Part shown: positions 52,229 to 59,715 of the stretch, piece by piece
Layout: every line of letters starts with the position of its first letter
How positions within the stretch are numbered: position 1 is the stretch's first letter
From: Acherontichlamydia pituitae
GTDB taxonomy: Bacteria; Chlamydiota; Chlamydiia; Chlamydiales; Rhabdochlamydiaceae
Reading direction: 5' to 3'
Assembly: GCA_019634675.1 (NCBI GenBank)
Contig: JAHCAX010000001.1
Span: forward strand, 372,001-436,000
DNA length: 64,000 nucleotides
The notes under the pieces: generated by a model
Told to the model about the DNA's origin: nothing
The model's input: only the letters and a program-made list of their open reading frames with translations
The model's database searches: none
Position numbers and translations under genes: made by a program

Positions 52229-53440
52229 ATGGTGTTTTTCGAAGAAGTCCCATTAGCGCCCCCAGATCCTATTCTCGGTTTGACGATCGCTTTTCAAGAA
52301 GACCCCCGCTCCTCAAAAGTTAATTTAGGCGCAGGAATTTATAAAGATGAGAACTTGAAGACTCCTGTGATGAAAGTCGTCAAGCATGTCGAGTCAAATC
52401 TTGTTGAAACGGAACATAGCAAGGAATATTTGCCGATTGACGGGGATAAAGCCTATGTTAGTCAGATTGGACAATTAGTTTTTGGCTCCGATTTCTGGAA
52501 AAGAGAGTCTGAGAGAGTGTGCGGCTTCCAAGCGCCTGGAGGAACTGGCGCCCTTCGCGTTGGCGGCGCGTTTTTGAAAAAAGAAACAGAGGGGCCTCTT
52601 TATATCCCCAATCCTAGCTGGCCTAACCACAAAGGGGTGTTTACGGCAATTGGATACAATGTTGGGATTTATCCCTATTATAATTTTGACAATCATTGCC
52701 TTGAATTTGAAAAAATGCTCTCTTTTTTTGAAACGCTTCCATTTCGCAGCATCATTTTATTCCACGCTTCCTGCCATAACCCGACCGGTGAAGATCTTTC
52801 TTTGTCCCAATGGGAAACAATTTCAGAGGTGTGCATCAAAAAGCAATTTTTTCCTTTTTTCGACTGCGCTTACCAAGGATTTGGAAGAGGAATCGATGAA
52901 GATGTGGCTCCCATTCGGTTATTTGCCGGCAAGCAGATTGAAATGGCGGTCGCTGTTTCCCAATCGAAGAATTTTTCTTTATATGGAGAAAGGGTGGGAG
53001 GATTATATGTCCTCTCGCCAAACAAGACGGTGGCGGACAATGTCAGAAGCAGCGTCAAACAGGTGATCAGGACCCATTATTCCAATCCCCCCATGCACGG
53101 CGCTAAAATTGTCGGACAGGTTTTGCAGGATGAGGCTTTGCGCAAAAAGTGGCTTGAAGAGCTGGAGATGATGCGGCAGAGGATCAATCAAACCCGCAAA
53201 GATCTCATGGAATCCCTTGAAAAAAGGGTAAAAGGGAAAAATTTGAGCTATATGAAAACGGGCAACGGGATGTTTTGTTTTACTGGACTCAATAAGAGCC
53301 AAGTTGAGACAATGATCCGGGACTTTGGAATTTATATGACAACCGATGGAAGGATCAATATTTGCGGATTGAACTGTGGCAATATCGAGTATGTCGCTGA
53401 AGCGATTTCAACTGTCATGCAGAGGGGCGGCGCGGGTTAA
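52229..53440 (+). CDS. tyrB: Aspartate/aromatic aminotransferase
   Basis: 403 residues from ATG 52229, with AAGGAGG eight bases upstream (a GTG at 52220 overlaps that site). A PLP class I enzyme: VNLGAGIYKDENLKTPVM near the start, FQAPGGTGALRVGGAFL (about 102), ASCHNPTGEDLS (about 178), and the PLP Lys in VAVSQSKNFSLYGERVG (about 245). It transfers amino groups between aspartate or aromatic amino acids and 2-oxoglutarate. It corresponds to chlamydial TyrB (CT637) and its stop overlaps mreC's start (TAATG). Confidence 0.93.
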   Translation: MVFFEEVPLAPPDPILGLTIAFQEDPRSSKVNLGAGIYKDENLKTPVMKVVKHVESNLVETEHSKEYLPIDGDKAYVSQIGQLVFGSDFWKRESERVCGFQAPGGTGALRVGGAFLKKETEGPLYIPNPSWPNHKGVFTAIGYNVGIYPYYNFDNHCLEFEKMLSFFETLPFRSIILFHASCHNPTGEDLSLSQWETISEVCIKKQFFPFFDCAYQGFGRGIDEDVAPIRLFAGKQIEMAVAVSQSKNFSLYGERVGGLYVLSPNKTVADNVRSSVKQVIRTHYSNPPMHGAKIVGQVLQDEALRKKWLEELEMMRQRINQTRKDLMESLEKRVKGKNLSYMKTGNGMFCFTGLNKSQVETMIRDFGIYMTTDGRINICGLNCGNIEYVAEAISTVMQRGGAG

Positions 53441-54630
53441 TGCGTAAGATTGCGTACCGGCCTTATGTGCTTTTGGCCTTTCTGCTGTTTAGCATCATGA
53501 GTTTTCCAGAAAGTGCAACTCAGACGATCCGCTCTGCAGTCGTGTGCGGCATAGCTCCTTGTTGGAATGGGATGAACTTCCTCAAGGGAAAAGCCCTATT
53601 TCTGCTTTCGATGCCTCTTTTGTACCAAGCTCCTACCGAATCAAAGCCGGGGTTGGAGCTCGAGCGGTTGAAGCAAGAGAACCAGATCCTGCGGACCCAG
53701 ATCGAAAGCGTCAGGGAATGGCTCCTTAATGAAGACAGGCTTCAAGAGCAGTTGGAGCGGTTGAAGCTGCTTGAATCGGCAGGAGTTCAAGAAAGCCAAT
53801 GGAAAGATTTTTTTAAGAGGCGGAGCCAAGAATTATGCGGTTTGCTCGAATTGCAGGTGATCTCTCTTCCTGCCCAGGTGATCTTTCGCGAGCCTTCTTC
53901 TTGGAGCAGCTCGATTTGGCTTAATGTCGGCGAGCAGGATAATCTCCGCATAGGAAAGCCTGTCGTCAGTAAAAATAGTCCAGTTCTTGTAGGAACTTCC
54001 ATTGTCGGGATTGTGGAGTATGTCGGAAAAAGACAAAGCCGGGTCCGGTTAGTGACAGATTCCCGTTTAAGGCCTTCTGTGCGTGTGGCTCGAGGACGGG
54101 AGCAAAATCGTTACTTGATGGAGCATGTGGAAGCGTTATTGTTTGCTTTTGAAGTGCGCCAAGATCTTTTTTCGACGCGTGATGAGGTTCAAGGCCTTTC
54201 TCAGCAGCTCAACTATTTAAAATCCCTCTTGGCCCACCAATCTGGGGATAGCTACCTTGCAAAAGGGGAGCTGTATGGAAGCAGCAGTCCACTTTGGAGG
54301 TCTCGAAGCCAGGTACTCAAAGGAGTTGGATTCAATTATGATTTTTCCGATCGGGAAGGCGCCTCGCGGGATCTAAGGACAGGGATCGTTTATGGCCATC
54401 CGCAAAATCGTTATGCAGAGCCCGTTTCTATTTTGAATACTGGCGATCTCCTGGTCACAACAGGATTTGATGGGGTCTTTCCTCCTGGGCTGCGCGTTGC
54501 CATCGTTTCTAAAGTCGAGCAGTTAAAAGAGGGAGCTTCTTCCTATGAAATTGAAGCAGTTTCCACGGCTGGAAACCTCGACGAGCTCTCCCATGTTTTC
54601 GTCCTGCCACCTATAGGATTCGAGAAGTAG
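53440..54630 (+). CDS. mreC: Rod shape-determining protein MreC
   Basis: 396 residues: a membrane helix at ~9-25, a coiled coil at ~70-115 (LELERLKQENQILRTQIES) and a C-terminal beta domain with SIWLNVGEQDNLRIGKPVV and LVTTGFDGVFPPGLRVAIV, the usual MreC ends. An extra ~130-residue insert lies between the two beta parts. MreC links MreB to peptidoglycan synthases; chlamydiae use MreB in division. It overlaps tyrB by one base (TAATG), so it is translationally coupled. Confidence 0.85.
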   Translation: MRKIAYRPYVLLAFLLFSIMSFPESATQTIRSAVVCGIAPCWNGMNFLKGKALFLLSMPLLYQAPTESKPGLELERLKQENQILRTQIESVREWLLNEDRLQEQLERLKLLESAGVQESQWKDFFKRRSQELCGLLELQVISLPAQVIFREPSSWSSSIWLNVGEQDNLRIGKPVVSKNSPVLVGTSIVGIVEYVGKRQSRVRLVTDSRLRPSVRVARGREQNRYLMEHVEALLFAFEVRQDLFSTRDEVQGLSQQLNYLKSLLAHQSGDSYLAKGELYGSSSPLWRSRSQVLKGVGFNYDFSDREGASRDLRTGIVYGHPQNRYAEPVSILNTGDLLVTTGFDGVFPPGLRVAIVSKVEQLKEGASSYEIEAVSTAGNLDELSHVFVLPPIGFEK

Positions 54631-54647
54631 ACTTGTTTTTTTCCGGA

Positions 54648-54829
54648 AGATCTCTTGCATAACCCCATTCACCTGGCAATATCGTTCTTTTTTCACAGGT
54701 TTTATCCCACTCTCTCGCCGACTCTCCTCGAGTCGACTCATTTGTGAGATCCGAAACTGTAAACAGTTTCTAAAAACCTGTGAAACAATCTCCGATTTTT
54801 CCAGGCAAAGCGGGTTATGCAAAAGATCT
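54648..54829. repeat. Second type of inverted-repeat element (AGATCT ends)
   Basis: AGATCTCTTGCATAACCCC (54648 onward) is matched in inverse by GGGTTATGCAAAAGATCT (ends 54829). The similarity continues inward for about 55 bases with some mismatches, including TTCACAGGTTTTA on the left and AAAAACCTGTGAAAC on the right. The centre contains the palindrome GAAACTGTAAACAGTTTC. It fills most of the 360-base gap between mreC and the acidic repeat gene. Its sequence is not related to the TATAC elements. Confidence 0.6.
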
Positions 54830-54990
54830 AGAGAAAAAACCGTCTACAAATTATTTTAGAGGCGCTTTTACCAAAACTTTTGCTTTGATTAAAAATATTC
54901 TCCCTCTAAAATCCTTCAACAACCTTCGTAAAATAGCTTCACAGATATTTGCGAACTGGTTTTTAACTTTTTTAACAATGGAGATTCATC

Positions 54991-55407
54991 ATGCAAAAAA
55001 ATATTTGGCTGATGCTTACAGCTGGAGTGGCGTTGAACGTAGCTGCTTTTGCTGGCGACGAAACTGCAAGCACAGAGGGCGATGCACCTTCGATTGAGAA
55101 TCGTGTTGTTGCTTATGTCAACAGTGGCGATGAGACAGCTAGCACTGATGGCGATGAAACTCCAGCTAGTGCGCTTCTCTCTGCAGACAGCGACGAAGAA
55201 GAAGTTCCAGCCGACAGCCTTTTAGCTGCTGATGCTGATGAAGAAGAAGTTCCAGCTGACAGCCTTTTAGCTGCTGATGCTGATGAAGAAGAAGTTCCAG
55301 CCGACAGCCTTTTAGCTGCTGATGCTGATGAAGAAGAAGTTGCGGCTGACAGCCTTTTCGCTGCAGACAGCGACGAAGAAGAAGTTCCAGCTGACAGCTT
55401 CTGCTAA
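54991..55407 (+). CDS. Secreted acidic protein with 15-residue tandem repeats
   Basis: 138 residues. A signal peptide (MQKNIWLMLTAGVALNVAAFA|GD) is followed by a Thr/Asp/Glu-rich stretch and then five repeats of ADxDEEEVPADSLLA (the last one partial), ending in DSFC. The mature protein is extremely acidic and probably disordered; a Ca2+-binding, adhesin or spacer role could be imagined, but nothing is shown. The single C-terminal Cys could form a disulfide. ATGGAG lies before the ATG and a strong terminator follows, so it appears to be a single-gene unit. Confidence 0.7.
   Translation: MQKNIWLMLTAGVALNVAAFAGDETASTEGDAPSIENRVVAYVNSGDETASTDGDETPASALLSADSDEEEVPADSLLAADADEEEVPADSLLAADADEEEVPADSLLAADADEEEVAADSLFAADSDEEEVPADSFC
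55183..55404 (+). repeat. Tandem 45-bp repeat (about 4.9 copies)
   Basis: Units begin at 55183, 55228, 55273, 55318 and 55363, each encoding one 15-residue repeat. Inner units are nearly identical, while the first and last share GCAGACAGCGACGAAG instead of GCTGATGCTGATGAAG. The pattern suggests recent expansion and likely copy-number variation between strains. Confidence 0.95.
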
Positions 55408-55423
55408 CCTTCATTTTACAATG

Positions 55424-55454
55424 AAAAAACCTCGCATTTTGCGAGGTTTTTTTT
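55424..55454. terminator. Terminator after the acidic repeat gene
   Basis: AAAAAACCTCGC pairs with GCGAGGTTTTTT around a short loop, followed by more T. Works on both strands, so it could also stop the TagF-like genes from the other side. Confidence 0.85.
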
Positions 55455-55477
55455 GTCTATCGAGGCAACTGCGAATA

Positions 55478-55560
55478 AAAGGACCAGTTCGCAGCCAAGG
55501 CTGCTTCACCTATTCCTCACTGCGAAGGTTCACCGAACCTTCTCGTGTATTCATAGCCTC
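55478..55560. repeat. Dispersed repeat fragment overlapping a coding end
   Basis: CAGTTCGCAGCCAAGGCTGC and the palindrome GAAGGTTCACCGAACCTTC match the interiors of the elements at 16891 and 43142. No TATAC ends are seen. Its right part (to 55560) lies inside the last codons of the TagF-like gene 55510-56646. Confidence 0.65.
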
Positions 55561-56646
55561 AAAAATTTCTTTTTGCAGGGTTTCAGGATTTTTTTCCTTT
55601 CCAAATGCGTATGAATATAGTGCTTTTCTTATTGTACTAAGATCGTTTAGGGAATTGGAAAGCGTCTCTTCAAAAAAACGATTTAATGTGCATTTTTGCG
55701 AATGGGGGATTTCAATCCCGCATGTTGCCAATCCTGTATAGCGGCGAGGCGTTGTTTCAATAGTCTTGTCTTCAATAGGATTATAGAAATAGAGAGGACG
55801 GTCAAAAGCGAGGAAGTCATAGCCGATGGATGAATAATCCCCTAAGTAAATATCGCAGCGGTTCAATAGGGGGTAGATGGGAGGAAACTCATCGACGAAA
55901 TGTACTCCAGGATGGCTTTCATACCGATGTTGTACGCTCAATACCTTTCCGATGTGGTCTTCGATGAGAAAAGGGTGGAGCTTGATGAGAAGATTGTAAG
56001 TTGGGCTCAATTGTTCGATCAGCTCTTCCGTTGCTTGAAAGAACGAACTAGGATTTTCTTTGTCTTGCCAAGTAGGAGCATAAAGAACCGTTTTTCTTTT
56101 TTGCTGAAACCGGGAGAAAATTTCTTCTTCGGCAATCTGATCGTAAAAAGCCTTGTACTGTTGATAAAAAGGATACCGGTAGTTCCCTGTAGCAACGACC
56201 GATCGGATTTTATCCAGGGCCCCAGTCTTTTGCAGATGATCTTGGAGATGGCCTCCATATACCAGAGAGACATCTTGATCGGGATGTTCTTTAAGAGAGT
56301 GCCCTTTATCAGAATTTCCATGGGGACAGAATACAAAGCGCATTTTTTTCCGATAGAGCATTTCCATGAAGGGTTTTAGCTCTAAGGCCCAAAATTTGCC
56401 TGATTCGAAGATCGCATCGAATTGGCTGCATAGAAAGTCCATTGAAAGGTCGGACATGTCCATTAAAGATACATCGATTTGGGGATAGTAGCGCTTGGCC
56501 AATTGAAAGGTCTTTTCTTCTGTGACAATCAAAGGAATTTTTAAAATAGCGCTTAAGACTCCCAAATGGTCTAGGTGGGTGGAAGGGCCTGTCAAAATGG
56601 CGACGCTTCTAGTAGAAGTTAAGGTCGGAGTCGGGAAATGATGCAT
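55510..56646 (-). CDS. CDP-glycerol glycerophosphotransferase-like (TagF/TagB family) protein, copy 2
   Basis: 378 residues. FVFCPHGNSDKGH (about 101), KTVLYAPTWQDKENP (about 185), LLIKLHP (about 218) and GDYSSIGYDFLAFDRPLYFY (about 267-286) are the conserved motifs of the family whose members polymerise or prime polyol-phosphate chains. It is a clear paralogue of the gene just upstream (56609-57727), overlapping it by 38 bases. The last ~13 residues are encoded within a dispersed repeat (55510-55560), so the original C-terminus may have been replaced. Chlamydiae make no teichoic acid; the acceptor is probably another envelope glycan. Confidence 0.75.
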   Translation of the reverse strand: MHHFPTPTLTSTRSVAILTGPSTHLDHLGVLSAILKIPLIVTEEKTFQLAKRYYPQIDVSLMDMSDLSMDFLCSQFDAIFESGKFWALELKPFMEMLYRKKMRFVFCPHGNSDKGHSLKEHPDQDVSLVYGGHLQDHLQKTGALDKIRSVVATGNYRYPFYQQYKAFYDQIAEEEIFSRFQQKRKTVLYAPTWQDKENPSSFFQATEELIEQLSPTYNLLIKLHPFLIEDHIGKVLSVQHRYESHPGVHFVDEFPPIYPLLNRCDIYLGDYSSIGYDFLAFDRPLYFYNPIEDKTIETTPRRYTGLATCGIEIPHSQKCTLNRFFEETLSNSLNDLSTIRKALYSYAFGKEKNPETLQKEIFEAMNTREGSVNLRSEE

Positions 56647-57727
56647 AGACCGCGGTGATCTCTTTGCGGAGGGTTTCTAGTGGTTTTTCTGGACCGAAGG
56701 CGTAATCATAAACTTCCTTGCGGATTTTCGAATAGTCCCGGAGTTCGAATTGCAAGAAGTTTTGGATGATCGGGTAGATTTGCTTGTATTTTTCAGGCAA
56801 GACCTCAACGCCGCATCGGAAAAGGTAAAGTCCGAGGTCGCTTTCAGGATCGCGGGCATTCTGATTCAAAAAAAACATGGGGCGGTCGAAGGCAAGAAAA
56901 TCATATCCGATTGAGGACATGTCGCCGATATAGATGTCGATCTGGTTCAGCAAGGGGTAGACCGGCGGGAATTCTGTCAAAAATAGCACTCGGGAATGCC
57001 CTTCATAGCGGTGGATCAAAGAATCGATCTGGAACTCTTCCTGTAAGATAAGGTTGGGATGCAGCTTAATAATTAGGTTCCAATTCTCAGGCAGGCCCTC
57101 AATTAACGGAGTGGCCGCATCGAAGAAGGAAGTGGATTTTTCATTGTCTTTCCAGGTGGGGGCGTACAGAATGGTCTTCTCAGATTTAGGGAGGCGCCGG
57201 AAGACCTCCTTATCGGCAAGAGCGTCAAAAAATTGTTTGTTCTGAAGATAATAGGCATAACGAAAATTTCCCGTTACGACGCGGCTTTTCAATTGATCTA
57301 AGACGTTTTTTCTCTTCAGAAAATCGATCATCTGTTGGCCGTACATTAGAGCAACTTCTTCCCGATGGAGAGCTTCCATGTAGGGGATGTTGTTCCCTTT
57401 GTCCGAATTGCCGTGGGGACACCAGATCGTATGCACCTTTTTTTGGGCTAATTTTTGCGCAAAAAAGAAGACCTCGTCGAAAAGGACCCTGGGGATCGAG
57501 TAGAAAATAATCTCATAATGAGTGATCAGATGCTGCGCAACGGCGAAATAATCGGAGAAAATGACGTCAAGGTTAGGATAGTACTTGTTCGCAGCTAGCG
57601 CAATCGCTTCTTCGGTGACGATGAGCGGAATCCCGAGGATCTCGCACAGCGGCCCAAGATGGTCGAGGTGGTGGCTATCTGGTCCATAAATAAGTCCTGC
57701 TGCCGGTTTGGTTTCAGCTTGTTCCAC
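56609..57727 (-). CDS. CDP-glycerol glycerophosphotransferase-like (TagF/TagB family) protein, copy 1
   Basis: 372 residues, the first gene of the pair. Motifs match those of its neighbour: TIWCPHGNSDKGN (about 98), ILYAPTWKDNEKS (about 182), LIIKLHPN and GDMSSIGYDFLAFDRPMFFL (about 262-281). The N-termini of both carry HLDHLG and IPLIVTEE, so the pair arose by tandem duplication. No signal peptide; the proteins probably act at the cytosolic face of the inner membrane. A gene for a FlgN-like protein lies 36 bases upstream on the same strand. Confidence 0.75.
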   Translation of the reverse strand: MEQAETKPAAGLIYGPDSHHLDHLGPLCEILGIPLIVTEEAIALAANKYYPNLDVIFSDYFAVAQHLITHYEIIFYSIPRVLFDEVFFFAQKLAQKKVHTIWCPHGNSDKGNNIPYMEALHREEVALMYGQQMIDFLKRKNVLDQLKSRVVTGNFRYAYYLQNKQFFDALADKEVFRRLPKSEKTILYAPTWKDNEKSTSFFDAATPLIEGLPENWNLIIKLHPNLILQEEFQIDSLIHRYEGHSRVLFLTEFPPVYPLLNQIDIYIGDMSSIGYDFLAFDRPMFFLNQNARDPESDLGLYLFRCGVEVLPEKYKQIYPIIQNFLQFELRDYSKIRKEVYDYAFGPEKPLETLRKEITAVYASFPDSDLNFY

Positions 57728-57763
57728 AAGTTTCCTTAAGAGGGTGTTGCATCAACACGTATT

Positions 57764-58261
57764 TTACTTCTTTATGTGGTATGTGGCAACTATCGGTTTG
57801 CGCTTGGGCCTGATCTGCTCCTGCCTGGCTTTTTCCTGGTGGTGCAGCGATAGCAAGTACTCTGGATGCTCGGTGAGATGTTGGTTCCTCGTTTGCTGCC
57901 GGTTCATCTTCTCCGTCAAGGCCATGAGCTGGTCCCGCAAATTTAATATCTCGCAGCTGATCTCTTCCGTATCGGGAAAAATTTGTTCGTAGTCGGAGCT
58001 TGAGGTCTTTTTGCCAAGCAAAGCAAAGATCTGCTGTGTCGTCTTTGTCCGAAAAACCCGCAAATGGCTTAACTTCTCGACCATGTCCGATCTTTGGCTT
58101 ATCAACTGCCGATAAGTGCCGTGGTCTTGGAGCATCAAGGATAGCTCTTCTTGATGCAAATTAGCGAGCAGTTCGCGCATGAGAAAGATCTCTTTTTGCA
58201 GGGTCGTTCGTAATTCTTCATGGAGCTGGTCCCATCGATCTGATCGTTCTGGCAACGCCAT
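57764..58261 (-). CDS. FlgN-like coiled-coil protein (candidate type III chaperone)
   Basis: 165 residues from ATG 58261 (MALPERSD); an upstream ATG at 58294 gives 176. Two long amphipathic helices (RTTLQKEIFLMRELLANLHQ and the ISQRSDMVEKLSHLR region, then a second helix after residue 110) resemble the FlgN family. FlgN proteins chaperone flagellar hook-associated proteins; chlamydiae keep a few flagellar-type secretion parts, so a type III secretion role is possible. The C-terminal tail is basic. Similarity is structural and weak. Confidence 0.4.
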   Translation of the reverse strand: MALPERSDRWDQLHEELRTTLQKEIFLMRELLANLHQEELSLMLQDHGTYRQLISQRSDMVEKLSHLRVFRTKTTQQIFALLGKKTSSSDYEQIFPDTEEISCEILNLRDQLMALTEKMNRQQTRNQHLTEHPEYLLSLHHQEKARQEQIRPKRKPIVATYHIKK

Positions 58262-58304
58262 AGTCTGCACTCTTTGTATGGTTTTTCGAATCAACGCCTC
58301 AAAA

Positions 58305-58543
58305 AAGCAAGTATTTTGAGGCCCTCGAACCTAAAAAGGGGCAAAGTCGAGGCAACCTCGACTTTGCCCCTTTTTAGATCCGCCTGCCTCGTCTATTTGC
58401 TCTCGGACATTCGATCGTAGGTCGAACTGGGAGATTATTGATAACGGGAAGGGGTTTTTTAACCCCTCCCCATTACCAATAACTCCCCCGAAAGCAAGTA
58501 TTTCAAGGCCCTCGAACCTAAAAAGGTGCAAAGTCGAGGTAAC
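58305..58543. repeat. Duplicated segment with two large hairpins between the FlgN-like gene and mutY
   Basis: A 52-base direct repeat (58305-58356 and 58492-58543) shares AAGCAAGTATTT, GGCCCTCGAACCTAAAAAGG and GCAAAGTCGAGG. Copy 1 continues into a perfect inverted repeat (58331-58352 with 58356-58377, three-base loop); copy 2 does not. Between them is another imperfect hairpin, from GGGAGATTATTGATAACGGG (near 58428) to the matching right arm ending near 58488. No gene is seen in the 401-base gap 58262-58662. Confidence 0.65.
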
Positions 58544-58662
58544 AGGGTTAAGAGATGCAAAAGGCGTGCCAGGTTCTTAAAGCATTGATTTGAAGCGCAT
58601 TGATGTTTTTTGCCCATTAGGCTATCTTTGCCGTTCGGAAAAATATTCCTCCCGTTTGATCC

Positions 58663-59715
58663 ATGCAGAAATTGCCTACCCAATTGCTTAAAAGATGGTT
58701 TGTGAGCTCCAGAAGGGACCTGCCCTGGAGGAAAGATCCAACCCCTTATGCGGTCTGGATCTCTGAAGTGATGCTTCAGCAGACTCAGGTAGCGGTCGTC
58801 ATCTCCTATTTTGAGCGGTGGATGCAGCGGTTTCCAACAGTAAGAGACCTAGCCCGTGCTTCTCTTGAAGAGGTGGTTAAGCTTTGGGAGGGGTTGGGCT
58901 ACTACTCCCGGGCTAGGAGCTTGCATCGGGGCGCTCAATATTTGATGGAGCATCACAGCGGCAATCTCCCTTCAACGCCAGACGAACTTGAAAAGATTCC
59001 TGGGCTTGGTCCCTATACTGTAGGGGCCATCTTGAGCTTTGCTTTTCGCAAAAAAGCAGCAGCAGTGGATGGAAATGTGGTGCGCGTGCTGTCCCGGTTT
59101 GCTGCGATGGAAGAGGATGTTTGCACATCGAAGGCCAAAAAATGGATTTGGGATTATGCGCAGAACATCCTTCCGGATGAGGAACCGTGGCTAGTCGTAG
59201 AGGGTCTGATCGAGCTCGGGGCGACTGTCTGCACTCGTCAGCCCAAGTGCTTTGCATGCCCTCTTTCATCGCATTGCCTAGGATTAAAGAAAGGGGTGGC
59301 CGATCTCTTGCCGATCAAGGGCAAAAAGGTGGCAATAACAAGCCTGATCCGTCAAGTGGCAGTTGTGGAGTCGGAAGGGTTTTACTTGTTGAGCAAGGGG
59401 AAAAAAGGTAGTCTGATGGCCGACCTCTATGAGTTTCCCTATCTTGAAGGAGAAGAGCTGTCCTTACTAGGCGATCTTCTGACATGCCAATTTAAACTGA
59501 CAGCGAAGTTTGTTGAAGAGCTTCCGTCTGTTCAGCATAGCTTTACCCGTTATCGGGCAACGCTATATCCTTCAGCGTGGAAAGTTTCTAAGAGGGCCGA
59601 AGTTGCCGGTTACGAATGGATAAGGTTCTCTGATCTCGATCAGCTGCCCTTTTCTTCCGGGCATAGAAAGATCATCAAATCAGTGAAGGGGCGTCATGCG
59701 CATACTACATACTGA
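58663..59715 (+). CDS. mutY: A/G-specific adenine glycosylase (MutY)
   Basis: 350 residues. ISEVMLQQTQVAVVI (catalytic Glu) is at about residue 29, the helix-hairpin-helix IPGLGPYTVGAI at about 113, catalytic Asp in AAVDGNVVRVL at about 134, and the Fe-S ligands CTRQPKCFACPLSSHC at about 188-203. The C-terminal NUDIX-like domain that recognises 8-oxoG starts near residue 220. It removes A opposite 8-oxoG. It overlaps the GT4 gene by 20 bases. Confidence 0.95.
   Translation: MQKLPTQLLKRWFVSSRRDLPWRKDPTPYAVWISEVMLQQTQVAVVISYFERWMQRFPTVRDLARASLEEVVKLWEGLGYYSRARSLHRGAQYLMEHHSGNLPSTPDELEKIPGLGPYTVGAILSFAFRKKAAAVDGNVVRVLSRFAAMEEDVCTSKAKKWIWDYAQNILPDEEPWLVVEGLIELGATVCTRQPKCFACPLSSHCLGLKKGVADLLPIKGKKVAITSLIRQVAVVESEGFYLLSKGKKGSLMADLYEFPYLEGEELSLLGDLLTCQFKLTAKFVEELPSVQHSFTRYRATLYPSAWKVSKRAEVAGYEWIRFSDLDQLPFSSGHRKIIKSVKGRHAHTTY

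Noticed and set aside
55183..55404. CRISPR-like regular repeats
   Set aside because: The units are contiguous and coding, with no spacers. No CRISPR array or cas gene is in the window.
55166..55414. Leu/Gln-rich 82-codon minus frame opposite the acidic repeat gene
   Set aside because: It is only the antisense reading of the 45-bp tandem repeat.
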